A DNA stretch of 64,000 bases from Candidatus Butyricimonas faecavium (GCA_944321125.1 CALUKD010000011.1:36849-100848); one strand, 5' to 3'. Positions 52,907 through 63,306 are shown, numbered from the stretch's first letter. Numbers and translations: made by a program. The notes: generated by a model not told the origin, from the sequence alone.

Positions 52907-53497
52907 ATGAAAAAAATTATTTTTTTATTGGCAATGACTACATTCCTGTTCAGTGACTTCGCGATGCAAGCACAAACAAAAAAAGAACTACGGGCAAAAA
53001 GAAAAGCTCACAGGGAATGCATGAGGATGCACAACAGAATGGTTCGCGAACAACAAAATATGATCGCCTACCAAGACGCAGTAAAAGCACTTAAAAGTAA
53101 CAGTTGGGTGTTACAAGCCAACACGCTGTTCAATAATTTCGGGGCTGCCATTCCCGTAACGAACAACTTGAACTTCGTGGCCATGGACAACAATCAAGTT
53201 TCCTTGCAGCTGGCATTCAACGGGTTTAACCCCGGACCGAACGGCTTAGGCGGGATCACGCTCACCGGCTGGCCTTCCAGTATTAACGAAAGAGTTGACA
53301 AAAACGGAAATATCACTTACACGTTCAACGTGATGGGTGCCGCTTTATTCGCTCAAGTTACTGTTCGCCTCGGCTACGGGAGTAATTATTCTACAGTAAC
53401 CGTAAGTTCAAACACGAACGGAAGAGAGTTGACTTTCTCCGGGAACTTGGTTCCTTACAACCAGTCGAACATTTTCCAAAGTGGATTCAGTTTTTAA
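52907..53497 (+). CDS. DUF4251 family exported protein
   Basis: A 196-residue protein with a signal peptide (residues 1-23, ending MQAQ) and a basic helical stretch (residues 24-50). A DUF4251-type beta domain follows, with SWVLQANTLFNNFGAAIPVTNN near 64-85, then VSLQLAFNG and GGITLTGWP. DUF4251 proteins occur in Bacteroidetes and no function is established. The gene stands alone, and its upstream region holds the nested inverted repeat. It converges on locus 2 with a shared terminator. Confidence 0.88.
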   Translation: MKKIIFLLAMTTFLFSDFAMQAQTKKELRAKRKAHRECMRMHNRMVREQQNMIAYQDAVKALKSNSWVLQANTLFNNFGAAIPVTNNLNFVAMDNNQVSLQLAFNGFNPGPNGLGGITLTGWPSSINERVDKNGNITYTFNVMGAALFAQVTVRLGYGSNYSTVTVSSNTNGRELTFSGNLVPYNQSNIFQSGFSF

Positions 53498-53553
53498 GAA
53501 AGCAATAAAAAGAACTCTCGTTTAATATTCAATTACTCAGACACATTTGTGTG

Positions 53554-53583
53554 AAAAAAGGTTCCTTACGGAACCTTTTTTTT
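53554..53583. terminator. Shared terminator between the DUF4251 gene and locus 2
   Basis: AAAAAAGGTTCC (53554-53565) pairs with GGAACCTTTTTT (53570-53581) over a 4-base loop. A-run and T-run on either side make it usable from both directions. Confidence 0.9.
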
Positions 53584-54928
53584 ATTTTAACCGGACCAAT
53601 ACATTTCGTATTCTATCACCTGAAGAGGGACGCTCCGCCTTATACTGCATCAATGTACCCTCTTTACTATAAAGCAGAAAATGGGGTATTCCTTTGATAT
53701 TCATCATCGTGGCAAATTGATCTCCGGTCACGATATATTGGTGGCCATGCATGTTTAATTGTTTCATCTTTTCCTTCCATGCTTTTTTATTCGTATCGAG
53801 CGAGATACTGATAAATTCCACCATGGGATTATTTAATTGCTTTTCTAATTTTTGCAAATAGGGAACTTCTTGACAACACGGACCACACCATGAAGCCCAC
53901 AAGTCAATGTAAAGATATTTTCCCAGGAAATCCGTTAGTTTGTGCATTTTACCATCCACGTCCTCCAGCATCACGTCGGGCAAAGCCGCTCCTTCCATGG
54001 AATACTTTTTGGATTCGAAATTCTTTACCAGCTTCTCCCCTTCTTCCCCTAGTTCAGCCGCCATATTTTTTAAACGCAGCAAACCTTCTTTAAAACCGTT
54101 TTTGTAGTTATAATTTGCCACGAAACTTTGCAACACCAAACGACTCACAGATAACACGATAGATGGTACCGTAAAACGCTCTTTCAATAGTTGAATCTGT
54201 TCCTCCGGTGTCTCACGTTCTTTCTTCAGATAATTGAACACGAAAGAATTCGTGTTATAAAAACGTGAAGCCATGGGATCATCCAAAACCTCGTAGACCG
54301 GGGGAACCAGTTCATTCATACCATCGGGTAACACCTCTCCATTTCGGGAATACATATAAGTCACGCCATCCAAAGCCTGTATAAAAGACAAATAAGCCTG
54401 TATACGTAGGTAGCTTTCCGTCATATTGGCAGGTCGAAATTCTTCTATCACGTTATTCACCCGAGTATAGATTTCACCCATACTATTTTTTAGTTCACTC
54501 GCCACGGGCGGGTTCTCCCATATCGATCGACTTTTATCCAGATAAAAACGATTATAGGTTATCAATGCCGCATTATTACGATCTTTCTTATCCACGGCCA
54601 TTTCTACCCTCCGATTTTTGAATTGAATATCAAGCTCAACTTTTGTTCCCGGTTCAATATATAATGCCTGTTCAAACGGCCACTTATTTTGCCCGGTTCC
54701 CACGACTCCCATCAAAGTTACGATCCGAGATGTGTCACCATCCAGTTGGAGCGAAAAAAGTCCTGTTTGATTTTCAACCGATAAAGAATCTCTCTTGTCT
54801 CCATCAATCAAAAATAATTGATATTCCGAATATTCTCCCGGACTTACCATTCCGGTAACCTCTGCGGGGCCTTTCTGCCTGCAACCGATGGTTGCAAGCA
54901 GAAGAAGAATACTGATTATATGCTTCAT
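53582..54928 (-). CDS. TlpA-like thioredoxin-fold lipoprotein (locus 2)
   Basis: A 448-residue lipoprotein (ATIGC, Cys16). Residues 20-115 are a beta-rich DUF4369-like domain, 115-310 a helical middle part, and 315-448 a thioredoxin/AhpC-TSA-type domain with WASWCGPCCQEVPYLQKL. The CGPC active site is at residues 348-351. It should act on disulfides in the periplasm or at the outer membrane. Its ATG overlaps the stop of the PKD-like gene by 4 bases (ATGA), so the two are coupled. It is the last gene of locus 2. Confidence 0.93.
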   Translation of the reverse strand: MKHIISILLLLATIGCRQKGPAEVTGMVSPGEYSEYQLFLIDGDKRDSLSVENQTGLFSLQLDGDTSRIVTLMGVVGTGQNKWPFEQALYIEPGTKVELDIQFKNRRVEMAVDKKDRNNAALITYNRFYLDKSRSIWENPPVASELKNSMGEIYTRVNNVIEEFRPANMTESYLRIQAYLSFIQALDGVTYMYSRNGEVLPDGMNELVPPVYEVLDDPMASRFYNTNSFVFNYLKKERETPEEQIQLLKERFTVPSIVLSVSRLVLQSFVANYNYKNGFKEGLLRLKNMAAELGEEGEKLVKNFESKKYSMEGAALPDVMLEDVDGKMHKLTDFLGKYLYIDLWASWCGPCCQEVPYLQKLEKQLNNPMVEFISISLDTNKKAWKEKMKQLNMHGHQYIVTGDQFATMMNIKGIPHFLLYSKEGTLMQYKAERPSSGDRIRNVLVRLK

Positions 54929-56340
54929 TTTACTTTATACATTATTTTTATCGGCTTGTAGGCCACGTTTTTGTAAGAATTGATCAAACGACCGGTCCTC
55001 GTGTCGTAGATATAGACATACCCGTTTTCACCAGATTCATCCGAGCGATAAGCTCCCACGTACACTTGGGATTCATCCGGGCTAATCGCCATTGTCGTGA
55101 TCTCGGCGTTAGGAATGTCATCAATCGTCGCCCACGATTCGGTCGGGAACGAAGTGGAAGAATAGTACCAACGATAAATCTTATTACCTTGCGCGTAGAA
55201 CAAGCATTGGTAAGAAGGACTGGCTACTTTCGGATTCTCTTTTTCAAGAACCGGATTGGTAATCACTCTTTGTACATCCCGATAATCAATACCTACATAT
55301 TGATAAGTATCAGGATCTTGCAAGTAGATATAATTACCTAAAGAGGTTTTCCAAATCTCACCATTCTTTCGTGTCAATACGGTAAATGACGATCCTTTCT
55401 CATTCTCAAATATCGCAACCACTTCATGATCTTCATCCCAAATTGCCCCGAATTGGGAACAATCATTAACCGTGTACCCGTTATAATAACAAATCGTGTG
55501 CAGATCCGCATCCCACAGATAATATGCAGGATTATAAGCACCGAAATAACCGTGGTGTACCAAAGAATAGGTTGATCTCAACGCCGTATGAGAGAGTATC
55601 AATCCCTCCATACTGGCCAAATTATACACTTTCCCATTCTCGGACAGAGCGATTGCCGTACGAGCCGTGTTGTCCGGCATCATCATTGCCACGGGGACAA
55701 AATCCAAAAACTCGGTAGCCGTCACGACATTCTCCAATTCAAGCGTTTTGGCATTTACCATATAAATAGAAGGATCATCTTTATAACTGATAAATAATTG
55801 AGATAACCTTTTTGACATATCCGTGGGTGATTTCGGGAACACAACTCCGGGATTATTCGTTGACAAACAACGAGTTTCAAAACTTCCCAAAGTACCATCA
55901 GCCATCTGACGCATAAATGAAAGCATCCCTGTCCCGTCATTACTTTCACTCAACACGGCAATTCCCTCTTCGTAAGGCGAATTAATATGCAACTTGAACT
56001 CGTAGAAGGCACTACTATGTTCGTTACTTACCTTTACCCGCATCGGAAAAGTACCTAACTCCTGACAATCCACGTACAAAACCGATGAATCCGAATAAAA
56101 CTTGTAATCCATATCCCATTGGAATGTCAAAGGAAGATCTTTTTCCTTTTGAGTTACATAAGAAGTAATATCAATCACCAGCGTCTGATTCTTATCCCGG
56201 TTATATTCTTTCTGCAAACTATTGGTATCAATGGCCACTTCGGATATCCGAACCGTGTCAACCGTCGTGTCATCATCAAAACAACCGATTGCCAATAAGC
56301 CTATTAACCATATATATAAATATTTCAACTTCATAATCAT
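54925..56340 (-). CDS. PKD-like family surface lipoprotein (locus 2)
   Basis: A 471-residue lipoprotein (LAIGC, Cys20, followed by FDDD, a possible surface-export signal). The first 130 residues resemble the PKD-like domain of Bacteroidetes SusC/SusD loci (LPLTFQWDMDY, FPMRVKVSNEHSSAFYEFKL). The remaining part repeats strands such as GIAVLSESNDGTGMLSFMRQ and IYIYDTRTG-like segments and may form a beta-propeller. It follows the DUF4843 lipoprotein gene. Such proteins probably bind substrate together with SusD. Confidence 0.85.
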   Translation of the reverse strand: MIMKLKYLYIWLIGLLAIGCFDDDTTVDTVRISEVAIDTNSLQKEYNRDKNQTLVIDITSYVTQKEKDLPLTFQWDMDYKFYSDSSVLYVDCQELGTFPMRVKVSNEHSSAFYEFKLHINSPYEEGIAVLSESNDGTGMLSFMRQMADGTLGSFETRCLSTNNPGVVFPKSPTDMSKRLSQLFISYKDDPSIYMVNAKTLELENVVTATEFLDFVPVAMMMPDNTARTAIALSENGKVYNLASMEGLILSHTALRSTYSLVHHGYFGAYNPAYYLWDADLHTICYYNGYTVNDCSQFGAIWDEDHEVVAIFENEKGSSFTVLTRKNGEIWKTSLGNYIYLQDPDTYQYVGIDYRDVQRVITNPVLEKENPKVASPSYQCLFYAQGNKIYRWYYSSTSFPTESWATIDDIPNAEITTMAISPDESQVYVGAYRSDESGENGYVYIYDTRTGRLINSYKNVAYKPIKIMYKVK

Positions 56341-56370
56341 CTGTTTTTATTACATATATCATTCATTCTA

Positions 56371-57147
56371 TCAATACGGTTTCGGGATATCATTTCGCCC
56401 GCTTTCCAATAATTCCGGATTTGCTTCAAAGAAATCATACATGGGAATCAAGATATACTTGGTTGCCGCATAATTATACTCGTCCATCCACCCGTATTGA
56501 ACCTTTTCCAAATCCGGACCGTACATTTCAACCATGCCTTTATACGTGGCCGGGGCACTTTGCTCCATCGCCCGGAAGTACTCCATGAACTTCACCCATT
56601 TCACCGGATCCCACACTCCTAATTTATAATTAGGCCATGTTAAATTACCTTGCCAATCTTTCCATTGAGGCGGTTCCACGATGTTATTGAAAGAAGCTAT
56701 TGCCACGGTTAGTATCTCATTTTCCGGCTCAAAATCATCTGTTGATACCAAACGGAAAGCAACCTGCCAATATGTATCACTTCCTAAATCTTCACGCAAA
56801 ACAGTCACCGGAAGTACTCCATTTACAGAATCCGCCTTAATAATTAACTCCGTCGGCATAATATAATGCTCTCCCGCTTTTGCGGTCGTTTTGTCTGTCA
56901 CAACCTCCACCTTGAAAGAACGTTCCTCTTTCACCGGAGCCCCCATTATTTTCACGGGAAGTTCCATCTCATGGGAAGTGACTTCCAATTTTGTCACCCC
57001 GAAAGAATACACCACACTATCCTCCGTGAAATAAATTCCGGTACGGGAAGAGTCGAACAATTTATAATCTTGTTCGTTGCAAGAAGTCAGTCCTGTGCCG
57101 AACGACACGAACAAGCAACTAATAATTATATATGTTATTTTTCTCAT
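56371..57147 (-). CDS. DUF4843 family lipoprotein (locus 2)
   Basis: A 258-residue lipoprotein (LTSC, Cys23 from the chosen start). The DUF4843 pattern is clear: SRTGIYFTEDSVVYSFGV, VTSHEMELPVKIMG, then AGEHYIMPTELIIKADSVNG, DTYWQVAFRLVSTDDFEP. The ATG at 57147 places the signal peptide correctly. A start at 57183 would add 12 residues and overlap susD. The family is known only from SusC/SusD loci, without a defined ligand. Confidence 0.9.
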   Translation of the reverse strand: MRKITYIIISCLFVSFGTGLTSCNEQDYKLFDSSRTGIYFTEDSVVYSFGVTKLEVTSHEMELPVKIMGAPVKEERSFKVEVVTDKTTAKAGEHYIMPTELIIKADSVNGVLPVTVLREDLGSDTYWQVAFRLVSTDDFEPENEILTVAIASFNNIVEPPQWKDWQGNLTWPNYKLGVWDPVKWVKFMEYFRAMEQSAPATYKGMVEMYGPDLEKVQYGWMDEYNYAATKYILIPMYDFFEANPELLESGRNDIPKPY

Positions 57148-57166
57148 ATGCTTCTTATTTACGATT

Positions 57167-58600
57167 TCATCTTCTAAATTCAAACTCTTGTGACGGAATA
57201 TCCACCACGTAAACTTTCTTGTCTGCAGGTATGATTTTACCCTCCACGTTCAAGATATCCAGATTCAACCGTTTCATATGGTAGAAAGACTGGCCTTCCC
57301 CGACAAACTCTTTATACCGGTCATCCGTGATCTTGTCAATCGTCAAAGTTTCAGCCGGGGTTCTCTCGTCCAGAGCTACCAACCCCCGACTTTCCAGCAA
57401 TTCATTAAAATAATCGAGAGCTTGATCATAATGTCCCAATTTCAAAGCACACTCTGCTGCGATATAATACATTTCAGACAAACGAATCATATTAATCCCG
57501 CGAATTTGTCCCGCCGGACGAGAATATTCGTTATTGTTCAACACGTAAGAATCCGTCAATTTATCCAACTTCCAGTCTTTAGCCACGTCATTATACGTGT
57601 ACCATGCGCTCCAACGATAATCATTCCCAGTCCCGTCAACTTGGTACAACTGTTGAATATTGTAACGCATTTCAAGAGAATATGCCGTTTGGGAATTGTG
57701 TAAAATCTTGATCACCGGATCAGCAAAGCTCTTGGAATAAATCCCGAACACAGTCTCCTTGGACGACAATTTTCCAGCCATATCCCCGGCGATCTCCGTG
57801 TAATCTAATAAAGAAAGCCCGGGAGACTGCATCACTCGTTGCGCATAATATAAAGCACTATCCAATACTCCTTCCGTCAGGTAAACCCTTGCCAACGTTG
57901 CCTGCACGGCCTGCAAATTAAAGTGGATATTTTGATCTTTCAGGAAATTGGCATTCGAAGAGGCCGATGCATATAACTCCTCGTCATCCAACAGTTGTTC
58001 TGCCGATTTCAAATCCGAAATAATCCGTTTATACACGTCTTTAGCCTTCAACACGTCCGGGGCGAACAAAGAGAAGCGAGTTGAATAAGGAATCCCGTCG
58101 GCACCCTCGTTTTCCGTAACCTGCTCGCTGAAAATACGTAAGAGATCAAAATGCATGAATCCCCGTACCCCTAAAGCCTCTCCTTTATAAATATTATAAA
58201 ATTGCATATCTGAAGGAGAAAAATGTTCCAAATGCTCCAACACGTTATTTGCATACGCGATATTGGAATACATCTCACACCAGATATTATAGAAACGATC
58301 TTCCACTTTCGTACTCTTATAGTCATACTGTATGAGCGGCTCTGCCTCTTCATTATTTGCAGAAGTATAGTATTGAGCCATCAAGTCCAAAGCATAATAA
58401 CTCAAATTCTGCCCGTAAAGCCCCGCTGTCCCCATTTTAGCATATACCCCGTAGAGGGCATTCTCAAATCCCTTCGCATCCTTCAATAAATCGCCTTCCA
58501 GTACTTCTCCTTTAGGTTGCACGTCCAAAAAGCTGTCACAAGAACTTCCCCCGACGAACAAGACTAAAAGTATCATTATATTTCTAAATCTTATCTTCAT
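57167..58600 (-). CDS. SusD/RagB family nutrient-binding lipoprotein (locus 2)
   Basis: A 477-residue SusD-like lipoprotein (GGSSC, Cys21) starting CDSFLDVQPKGEVLEGDLLK. TPR-like helices carry GVRGFMHFDLLRIFSEQ and QATLARVYLTEGVLDSALYYA. Near the end are MIRLSEMYYIAAECALKLG and YFNELLESRGL, and RYKEFVGEGQSFYHMKRLN closes the family pattern. It follows susC by 11 bases. The ligand is not known. The absence of any carbohydrate-active gene in the locus argues against a glycan. Confidence 0.95.
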   Translation of the reverse strand: MKIRFRNIMILLVLFVGGSSCDSFLDVQPKGEVLEGDLLKDAKGFENALYGVYAKMGTAGLYGQNLSYYALDLMAQYYTSANNEEAEPLIQYDYKSTKVEDRFYNIWCEMYSNIAYANNVLEHLEHFSPSDMQFYNIYKGEALGVRGFMHFDLLRIFSEQVTENEGADGIPYSTRFSLFAPDVLKAKDVYKRIISDLKSAEQLLDDEELYASASSNANFLKDQNIHFNLQAVQATLARVYLTEGVLDSALYYAQRVMQSPGLSLLDYTEIAGDMAGKLSSKETVFGIYSKSFADPVIKILHNSQTAYSLEMRYNIQQLYQVDGTGNDYRWSAWYTYNDVAKDWKLDKLTDSYVLNNNEYSRPAGQIRGINMIRLSEMYYIAAECALKLGHYDQALDYFNELLESRGLVALDERTPAETLTIDKITDDRYKEFVGEGQSFYHMKRLNLDILNVEGKIIPADKKVYVVDIPSQEFEFRR

Positions 58601-58611
58601 AATCTTTCCTT

Positions 58612-61600
58612 TTAAAATGTTGTACTAAGCGTAAATTCAAACCCGTTACTATATAGATAAGTGGTTCCTCGTTCTATTTTCACGTTTGACCAACGCACAA
58701 TATCAGTCAAATTCACTCCGACACGTAAATTCCGAACCCCGATCTTGGAACAGATATTCTGCCCGAATTCATAACCGAAATTCACCGTTCCCAACGTGAA
58801 TACATTTTCTTTTTCCACGAAACGATCGGAATGTTTCGGATTCGTCCCCCATCCATCGGAATCGGCAATATCTTTATAAAAAGCAATATCTCCCGGATTC
58901 TTCCAACGACTATCAAACACCCGTTTATCCGCATTCTTTTTCGGGTTTGCACCTTCCACTTTCGTGGCACGAGTCTCGTTGTACAGGTAAGCACCACATT
59001 CGTAACGACCCAACAGATAGAGACTGAAACCTTTGTAGAACAAATTGGTGGAAACCGTTCCCCGGAATCTCGGCTCCGTGTCCCCGATCACAAATTTGTC
59101 ATCCGCAGAATACTCGAAAGTTCTCTCACCATTCAATTTTATAAATACTTCTTGTCCCGTTGCCGGGTCAATCCCTGCCGATTTAACCACCTTCAATGCC
59201 GTGGTGGATTCCCCTTCCTCATACTGTGCCAACGGAGTTTTTGAATCCACCTTATTGGCATCTTCATTAGCTTTCTTTAGGGCACTGTTTATTTTCAATA
59301 TCCGGTTCCGGTTCATACTTCCGGTAGCAGCAACCTGCCAATAGAAATCATTTCTCTGCACGAGCATACCATCCACTTGGAATTCCAATCCCTTGTTCTC
59401 CATCTCTCCGATATTTTCTTTGGCAGAAGTAGTCCCGGTAGAGGGAGCACGAGAGGCATCCAATACCAGATCGGTAGTTTTTTTCAAGTAAATGTCAAAC
59501 GTAAAATTCAACCGACGATCGAAAAGACTGATGTCCGTCCCGAGGTTATACGATAACTCCCGTTCCCAACCTAAATCTTCATTACCGATACCTTGCGGAA
59601 CAGCTCCTATCCCGTTTAAATATTCCAGATCCCCGGAGAATTGATACATGGTCATCGCCTGGAAAGGAGAGAAATTTACCTTACCAGTGTATCCCAAACT
59701 TCCCCGGATTTTCAGAATATCAATTTTGCTGGAAGTAACAAAACTTTCATTGTGTATGTTCCACCCCAATCCGGCTGACCAGAAATTACCATAACGGTTA
59801 TTGGCTCCAAATTTGGACGATCCGGTCACCCGATAAACCACGTCTGCATAATAACGGTTATTATACATATAGTTGGCATTCACGAAAAATCCCAATTCCG
59901 TGCTGATAGCTTGAGTTCCGGTCGGTTTTTGATCCGTTTTATCCGAATAACCAGCAGCCTGCCCCATGAAATTCAACGCATCATCATAAAAGCCCACTCC
60001 TGTCATGGTGGAAGACTCGCTAGTTTCCTTCCGGATTTCCACACCCGCATTCACACTGTATAAACTATTATTATCGGTCATCAAATTAAATGCACCTGTC
60101 AGCGTTCCGGCATAAGACACGCCACTTCCATTTTTCTGGGTCAATGAACCTTTTTTAGAAAGTTCGGTCTCCGTTTTAAAATCCTGAGAATCGGGAGATT
60201 TGAACACTTCGTTGTTGGAATTGGACACGGTAATATTAAAGTTTCCCGACAAGCGGAACAACTTGTTGATTTCCCAACGGAAATCCGTGGTATTCGAGAA
60301 CGATTTATCTTTAGAAATATCATAATTCCCTAAACTTGCCTCGTACAACGGGTTATCCATATCCCAAGATAGATTTCTGTTATACTCCCCAAACTCGTTA
60401 TAGATCCGATCGTAAGGATTCATTTCTACGTACTTGGAGAAAGAACCGTAAGGAGATTGCTTGTAATTCACCTCACTGTAGGTCGTCCGGTTGGCCATGG
60501 TCAACTTATTCTGTACATGGTATTCCAATTTAAAACCCAAATTATAACGACGACGGTAGTCTTCTTTCATCACCCCCTGCACGTTATTGAAACGTCCGGA
60601 TAACTCGTAACGGACATTGGAAGCTCCGCCATACAAACGTAGGGAGTGATCGTGAGAAAAAGCCGTGCGTGCCGGCTGCGACAACCAATCTGTATCAACA
60701 CCTCGTTGCACTTCCTGATAACGTTCATTATACAATTTGTCCAAAGCATATTGTTCCCCTTCATTCGTAATATTTCCCCAAGGATCTCTTTTCACCTCGG
60801 TTGAATACAATCCCGCCAAACGCTCGTATTCCAGTTTCTGGGCGGCATTCAACATATTATAATCTTTCAAGTAAGGGAATTGCACGTTTCCCGTAAAATT
60901 ATAAGATACCCGCATACTCCCCTCTGCCAATTTCTTTCTCTCCACCACGATTACCCCACTGGCAGCACGTGATCCGTAAAGGGCCGTTGCTGATGCATCT
61001 TTTAATACGGTAATATTTTCAATCTCATTAATATCTAAATCGTACAAATCCTGCATACTGATTTCAACTCCATCCAGCACGATCGTCGGTTGATTCACTT
61101 GAGTGGAACCATCCGAAAATGAACTCATTCCCCGTAACAATAATTCGGGAACATGATTCGGGTTTGATCCCAGTTCACTTCTTTCAACTAGATTCAAACC
61201 GGGCGTCAAGGCTGCCAAAGCGGCAACAACGTTTGTCCCGGAGACAGTTTTCAATTGCTCGGCGGTAACACTTTTCACGGCTCCAGTGTAACTAGATTTA
61301 GATTTCGTGAAATAACCCGTCACCACCACCTCATCTACCTCGCTCACCTCTTCCTCCATACGTATAGTCATTTCCTTATTCAATTCTACCGGAACAACCG
61401 CAGTTTTATACCCCACGAAAGTGAAAGAAAGTTCCCGAATATCAGCCGGAACCACGATCTCAAACTTACCACTCCCGTCGGAAGCCGCTCCTGTCACGAG
61501 AATCTCCCCACGTTTGGCCACAACGGTCACTCCCGGGAGAGGTTCCCCGTGGGCATCCACGACAACTCCTTTTATTTTATTCGTCTTTACCACACTATCC

Positions 61601-61974
61601 CGTACAGTAACTGAACGAGCCGGACGGATGACCACGTAATTCTGTTCCAAGTCAAAATCCATGTTCGTACCCTCTAACACTTTGCGAAGTAATTCTTCCA
61701 ACGTATATTTACGAACATCAAGAGACACTTTACGATTCACGTCCAATTCGTTATTACTGAACATGATCAACAAACCTGTCTGTGATTCTACCTGTTCAAA
61801 TACAGTTTCTAAGGATTGAAGCTGCTTTTCAATCTTCACGCTTTGTGCCACACCCGTTGCCGAGAGCTGAAACACAAACCCAAGCATTAGTAATAATGTT
61901 AATCTCATGATACATAAACTTCTTTTACATGGTATTTTCCCGTAACGATACCAAGTGTTTCTCTTTTTTTTCAT
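58612..61974 (-). CDS. SusC/RagA TonB-dependent transporter with STN domain (locus 2)
   Basis: A 1120-residue TonB-dependent outer-membrane transporter. After a signal peptide (ending TGVAQ) come an STN domain (residues 50-115, with VSLDVRKYTLEELLRKVLEG), a carboxypeptidase-regulatory-like domain (130-205, GVVVDAHGEPLPGVTVVAK), the plug (VDEVVVTGYFTKSK; DINEIENITVLKDASATALYGSR) and the barrel. The STN domain links it to the FecR/sigma pair upstream. It shares layout but little close identity with the SusC of locus 1. Confidence 0.96.
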   Translation of the reverse strand: MKKKRNTWYRYGKIPCKRSLCIMRLTLLLMLGFVFQLSATGVAQSVKIEKQLQSLETVFEQVESQTGLLIMFSNNELDVNRKVSLDVRKYTLEELLRKVLEGTNMDFDLEQNYVVIRPARSVTVRDSVVKTNKIKGVVVDAHGEPLPGVTVVAKRGEILVTGAASDGSGKFEIVVPADIRELSFTFVGYKTAVVPVELNKEMTIRMEEEVSEVDEVVVTGYFTKSKSSYTGAVKSVTAEQLKTVSGTNVVAALAALTPGLNLVERSELGSNPNHVPELLLRGMSSFSDGSTQVNQPTIVLDGVEISMQDLYDLDINEIENITVLKDASATALYGSRAASGVIVVERKKLAEGSMRVSYNFTGNVQFPYLKDYNMLNAAQKLEYERLAGLYSTEVKRDPWGNITNEGEQYALDKLYNERYQEVQRGVDTDWLSQPARTAFSHDHSLRLYGGASNVRYELSGRFNNVQGVMKEDYRRRYNLGFKLEYHVQNKLTMANRTTYSEVNYKQSPYGSFSKYVEMNPYDRIYNEFGEYNRNLSWDMDNPLYEASLGNYDISKDKSFSNTTDFRWEINKLFRLSGNFNITVSNSNNEVFKSPDSQDFKTETELSKKGSLTQKNGSGVSYAGTLTGAFNLMTDNNSLYSVNAGVEIRKETSESSTMTGVGFYDDALNFMGQAAGYSDKTDQKPTGTQAISTELGFFVNANYMYNNRYYADVVYRVTGSSKFGANNRYGNFWSAGLGWNIHNESFVTSSKIDILKIRGSLGYTGKVNFSPFQAMTMYQFSGDLEYLNGIGAVPQGIGNEDLGWERELSYNLGTDISLFDRRLNFTFDIYLKKTTDLVLDASRAPSTGTTSAKENIGEMENKGLEFQVDGMLVQRNDFYWQVAATGSMNRNRILKINSALKKANEDANKVDSKTPLAQYEEGESTTALKVVKSAGIDPATGQEVFIKLNGERTFEYSADDKFVIGDTEPRFRGTVSTNLFYKGFSLYLLGRYECGAYLYNETRATKVEGANPKKNADKRVFDSRWKNPGDIAFYKDIADSDGWGTNPKHSDRFVEKENVFTLGTVNFGYEFGQNICSKIGVRNLRVGVNLTDIVRWSNVKIERGTTYLYSNGFEFTLSTTF

Positions 61975-62037
61975 ACTTTTGTATTTGAAATTAGTACTCT
62001 CATGCTCTTGAAAAAAAGCATGAATCTTATTTAAACA

Positions 62038-62067
62038 AAGCGGGGAGTATGACCGTACTTCCTGCTT
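62038..62067. promoter_or_regulatory. Hairpin in the fecR-susC gap of locus 2
   Basis: AAGCGGGGAGTA (62038-62049) pairs with TACTTCCTGCTT (62056-62067) with two mispaired or G-T positions. It lies directly after the fecR stop. A shorter stem TCATGCT/AGCATGA is at 62000-62023. It stands in the same place as the hairpin of locus 1. Confidence 0.5.
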
Positions 62068-62068
62068 T

Positions 62069-63220
62069 TTATTTTTCTTCTATTATTATATTCTTCTGAT
62101 TTATAACAAATTTCACATTTGTAGTCCGTTCTATTAAACGGATAAATTCGTTAAAATCCACGTCTTTCCGAATGGCCCCGGTGAAACGATAGTTCTTACA
62201 AACTTCATTCGAAAAAACAAAATGCACATTATACCAACGTTCTAATTTCACCGTCAATAAATCCAGCGGCATATTATGGAAACGGAACATTCCGTCAATC
62301 CATGATGTATATAGTTTCACGTTTACAGGCTTCACTTCAACCTCTTCGTTTGTCGTATCTAATTCAAACTGCTCTCCCGGATGCAAAAGATACGTCTCAT
62401 CATGATGTTTCACTTCCACGCCACCTTGTTCCAAGGTCACCTGCTCAAGAGCATCTTCTTCATAACTGCAAACATTGAAAGAGGTTCCCAATACTTTCAC
62501 GCTGGAGCGACAAGTACGCACGATAAAAGGCCATTCTTTACTTTTAGTAACATCGAAATAAGCCTCTCCTTTCAATTCAACTACCCGTTCACCTTTTTCA
62601 AAGTTCATCGGGAATGTCAATTCACTCCCCGAGTTAATCCACACTTTCGTTCCATCACTCAAGACCACCCGGTATTCCCCCCCTTCCGGAACCCTCACGG
62701 TACTCCTTTGCCCGCTATTCCCCCCTTGAATTACCAACGTATTCAAAGAGTCCTTACCTATCGTAGCTCCCCCGCTGTTCGTGATATCACGTCCCAGATT
62801 TTCGCTTAATTCATATTTCTCTCCACCTTCTAAAACCCAGACGGCTTTCAAACTCCCCGGGGTTATCTGCACTACCTTCTCCGGCTCGGTTCTTACAGGT
62901 GATTGTCTAAACAAGAACCATCCCGCAGTCAGCATAATCACTACCGTTGCAGCAACACTCCAATAAATAGTCAAATGACGTTTTTTCCAACCCGGTCGGG
63001 AAGAAAGTTTTTGTTCCACATTTTGCCAAGCATCTCTAATCTGAATATCCTCAAACAAACGAGCAGCCTGTACCACGGAACCACACTCTACCAACTGGTG
63101 AAATTCTTCCTGCAATTCCACGTTCTCCAAAAGCCACTGCTCCAAAACCTCCCGTTCTTTTGCAGTCAATCCCTTTTTACGAGATTTCAAAGCCAATTGT
63201 ACTATATTTTCTGGTAACAT
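62069..63220 (-). CDS. FecR-type anti-sigma factor (locus 2)
   Basis: A 383-residue anti-sigma factor. The N-terminal 80 residues are cytoplasmic, a membrane helix lies near residues 84-105 (YWSVAATVVIMLTAGWFLF), and the periplasmic FecR domain has VPEGGEYRVVLSDGTKVWIN and EAYFDVTKSKEWPFIV. A DUF4974-type end (FRFHNMPLDLLTVKLERWYN) follows. It takes the signal from the STN domain of the SusC encoded next and frees the sigma factor encoded before it. It lies 86 bases after the sigma gene. Confidence 0.95.
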   Translation of the reverse strand: MLPENIVQLALKSRKKGLTAKEREVLEQWLLENVELQEEFHQLVECGSVVQAARLFEDIQIRDAWQNVEQKLSSRPGWKKRHLTIYWSVAATVVIMLTAGWFLFRQSPVRTEPEKVVQITPGSLKAVWVLEGGEKYELSENLGRDITNSGGATIGKDSLNTLVIQGGNSGQRSTVRVPEGGEYRVVLSDGTKVWINSGSELTFPMNFEKGERVVELKGEAYFDVTKSKEWPFIVRTCRSSVKVLGTSFNVCSYEEDALEQVTLEQGGVEVKHHDETYLLHPGEQFELDTTNEEVEVKPVNVKLYTSWIDGMFRFHNMPLDLLTVKLERWYNVHFVFSNEVCKNYRFTGAIRKDVDFNEFIRLIERTTNVKFVINQKNIIIEEK

Positions 63221-63306
63221 GATGATTTATTCTCCATTGGTTCTATACTTATGACAGGAGAAAAGAAAAAATAGATGACAAGAATTCGAAGAAAAAATCA
63301 AAAAAA

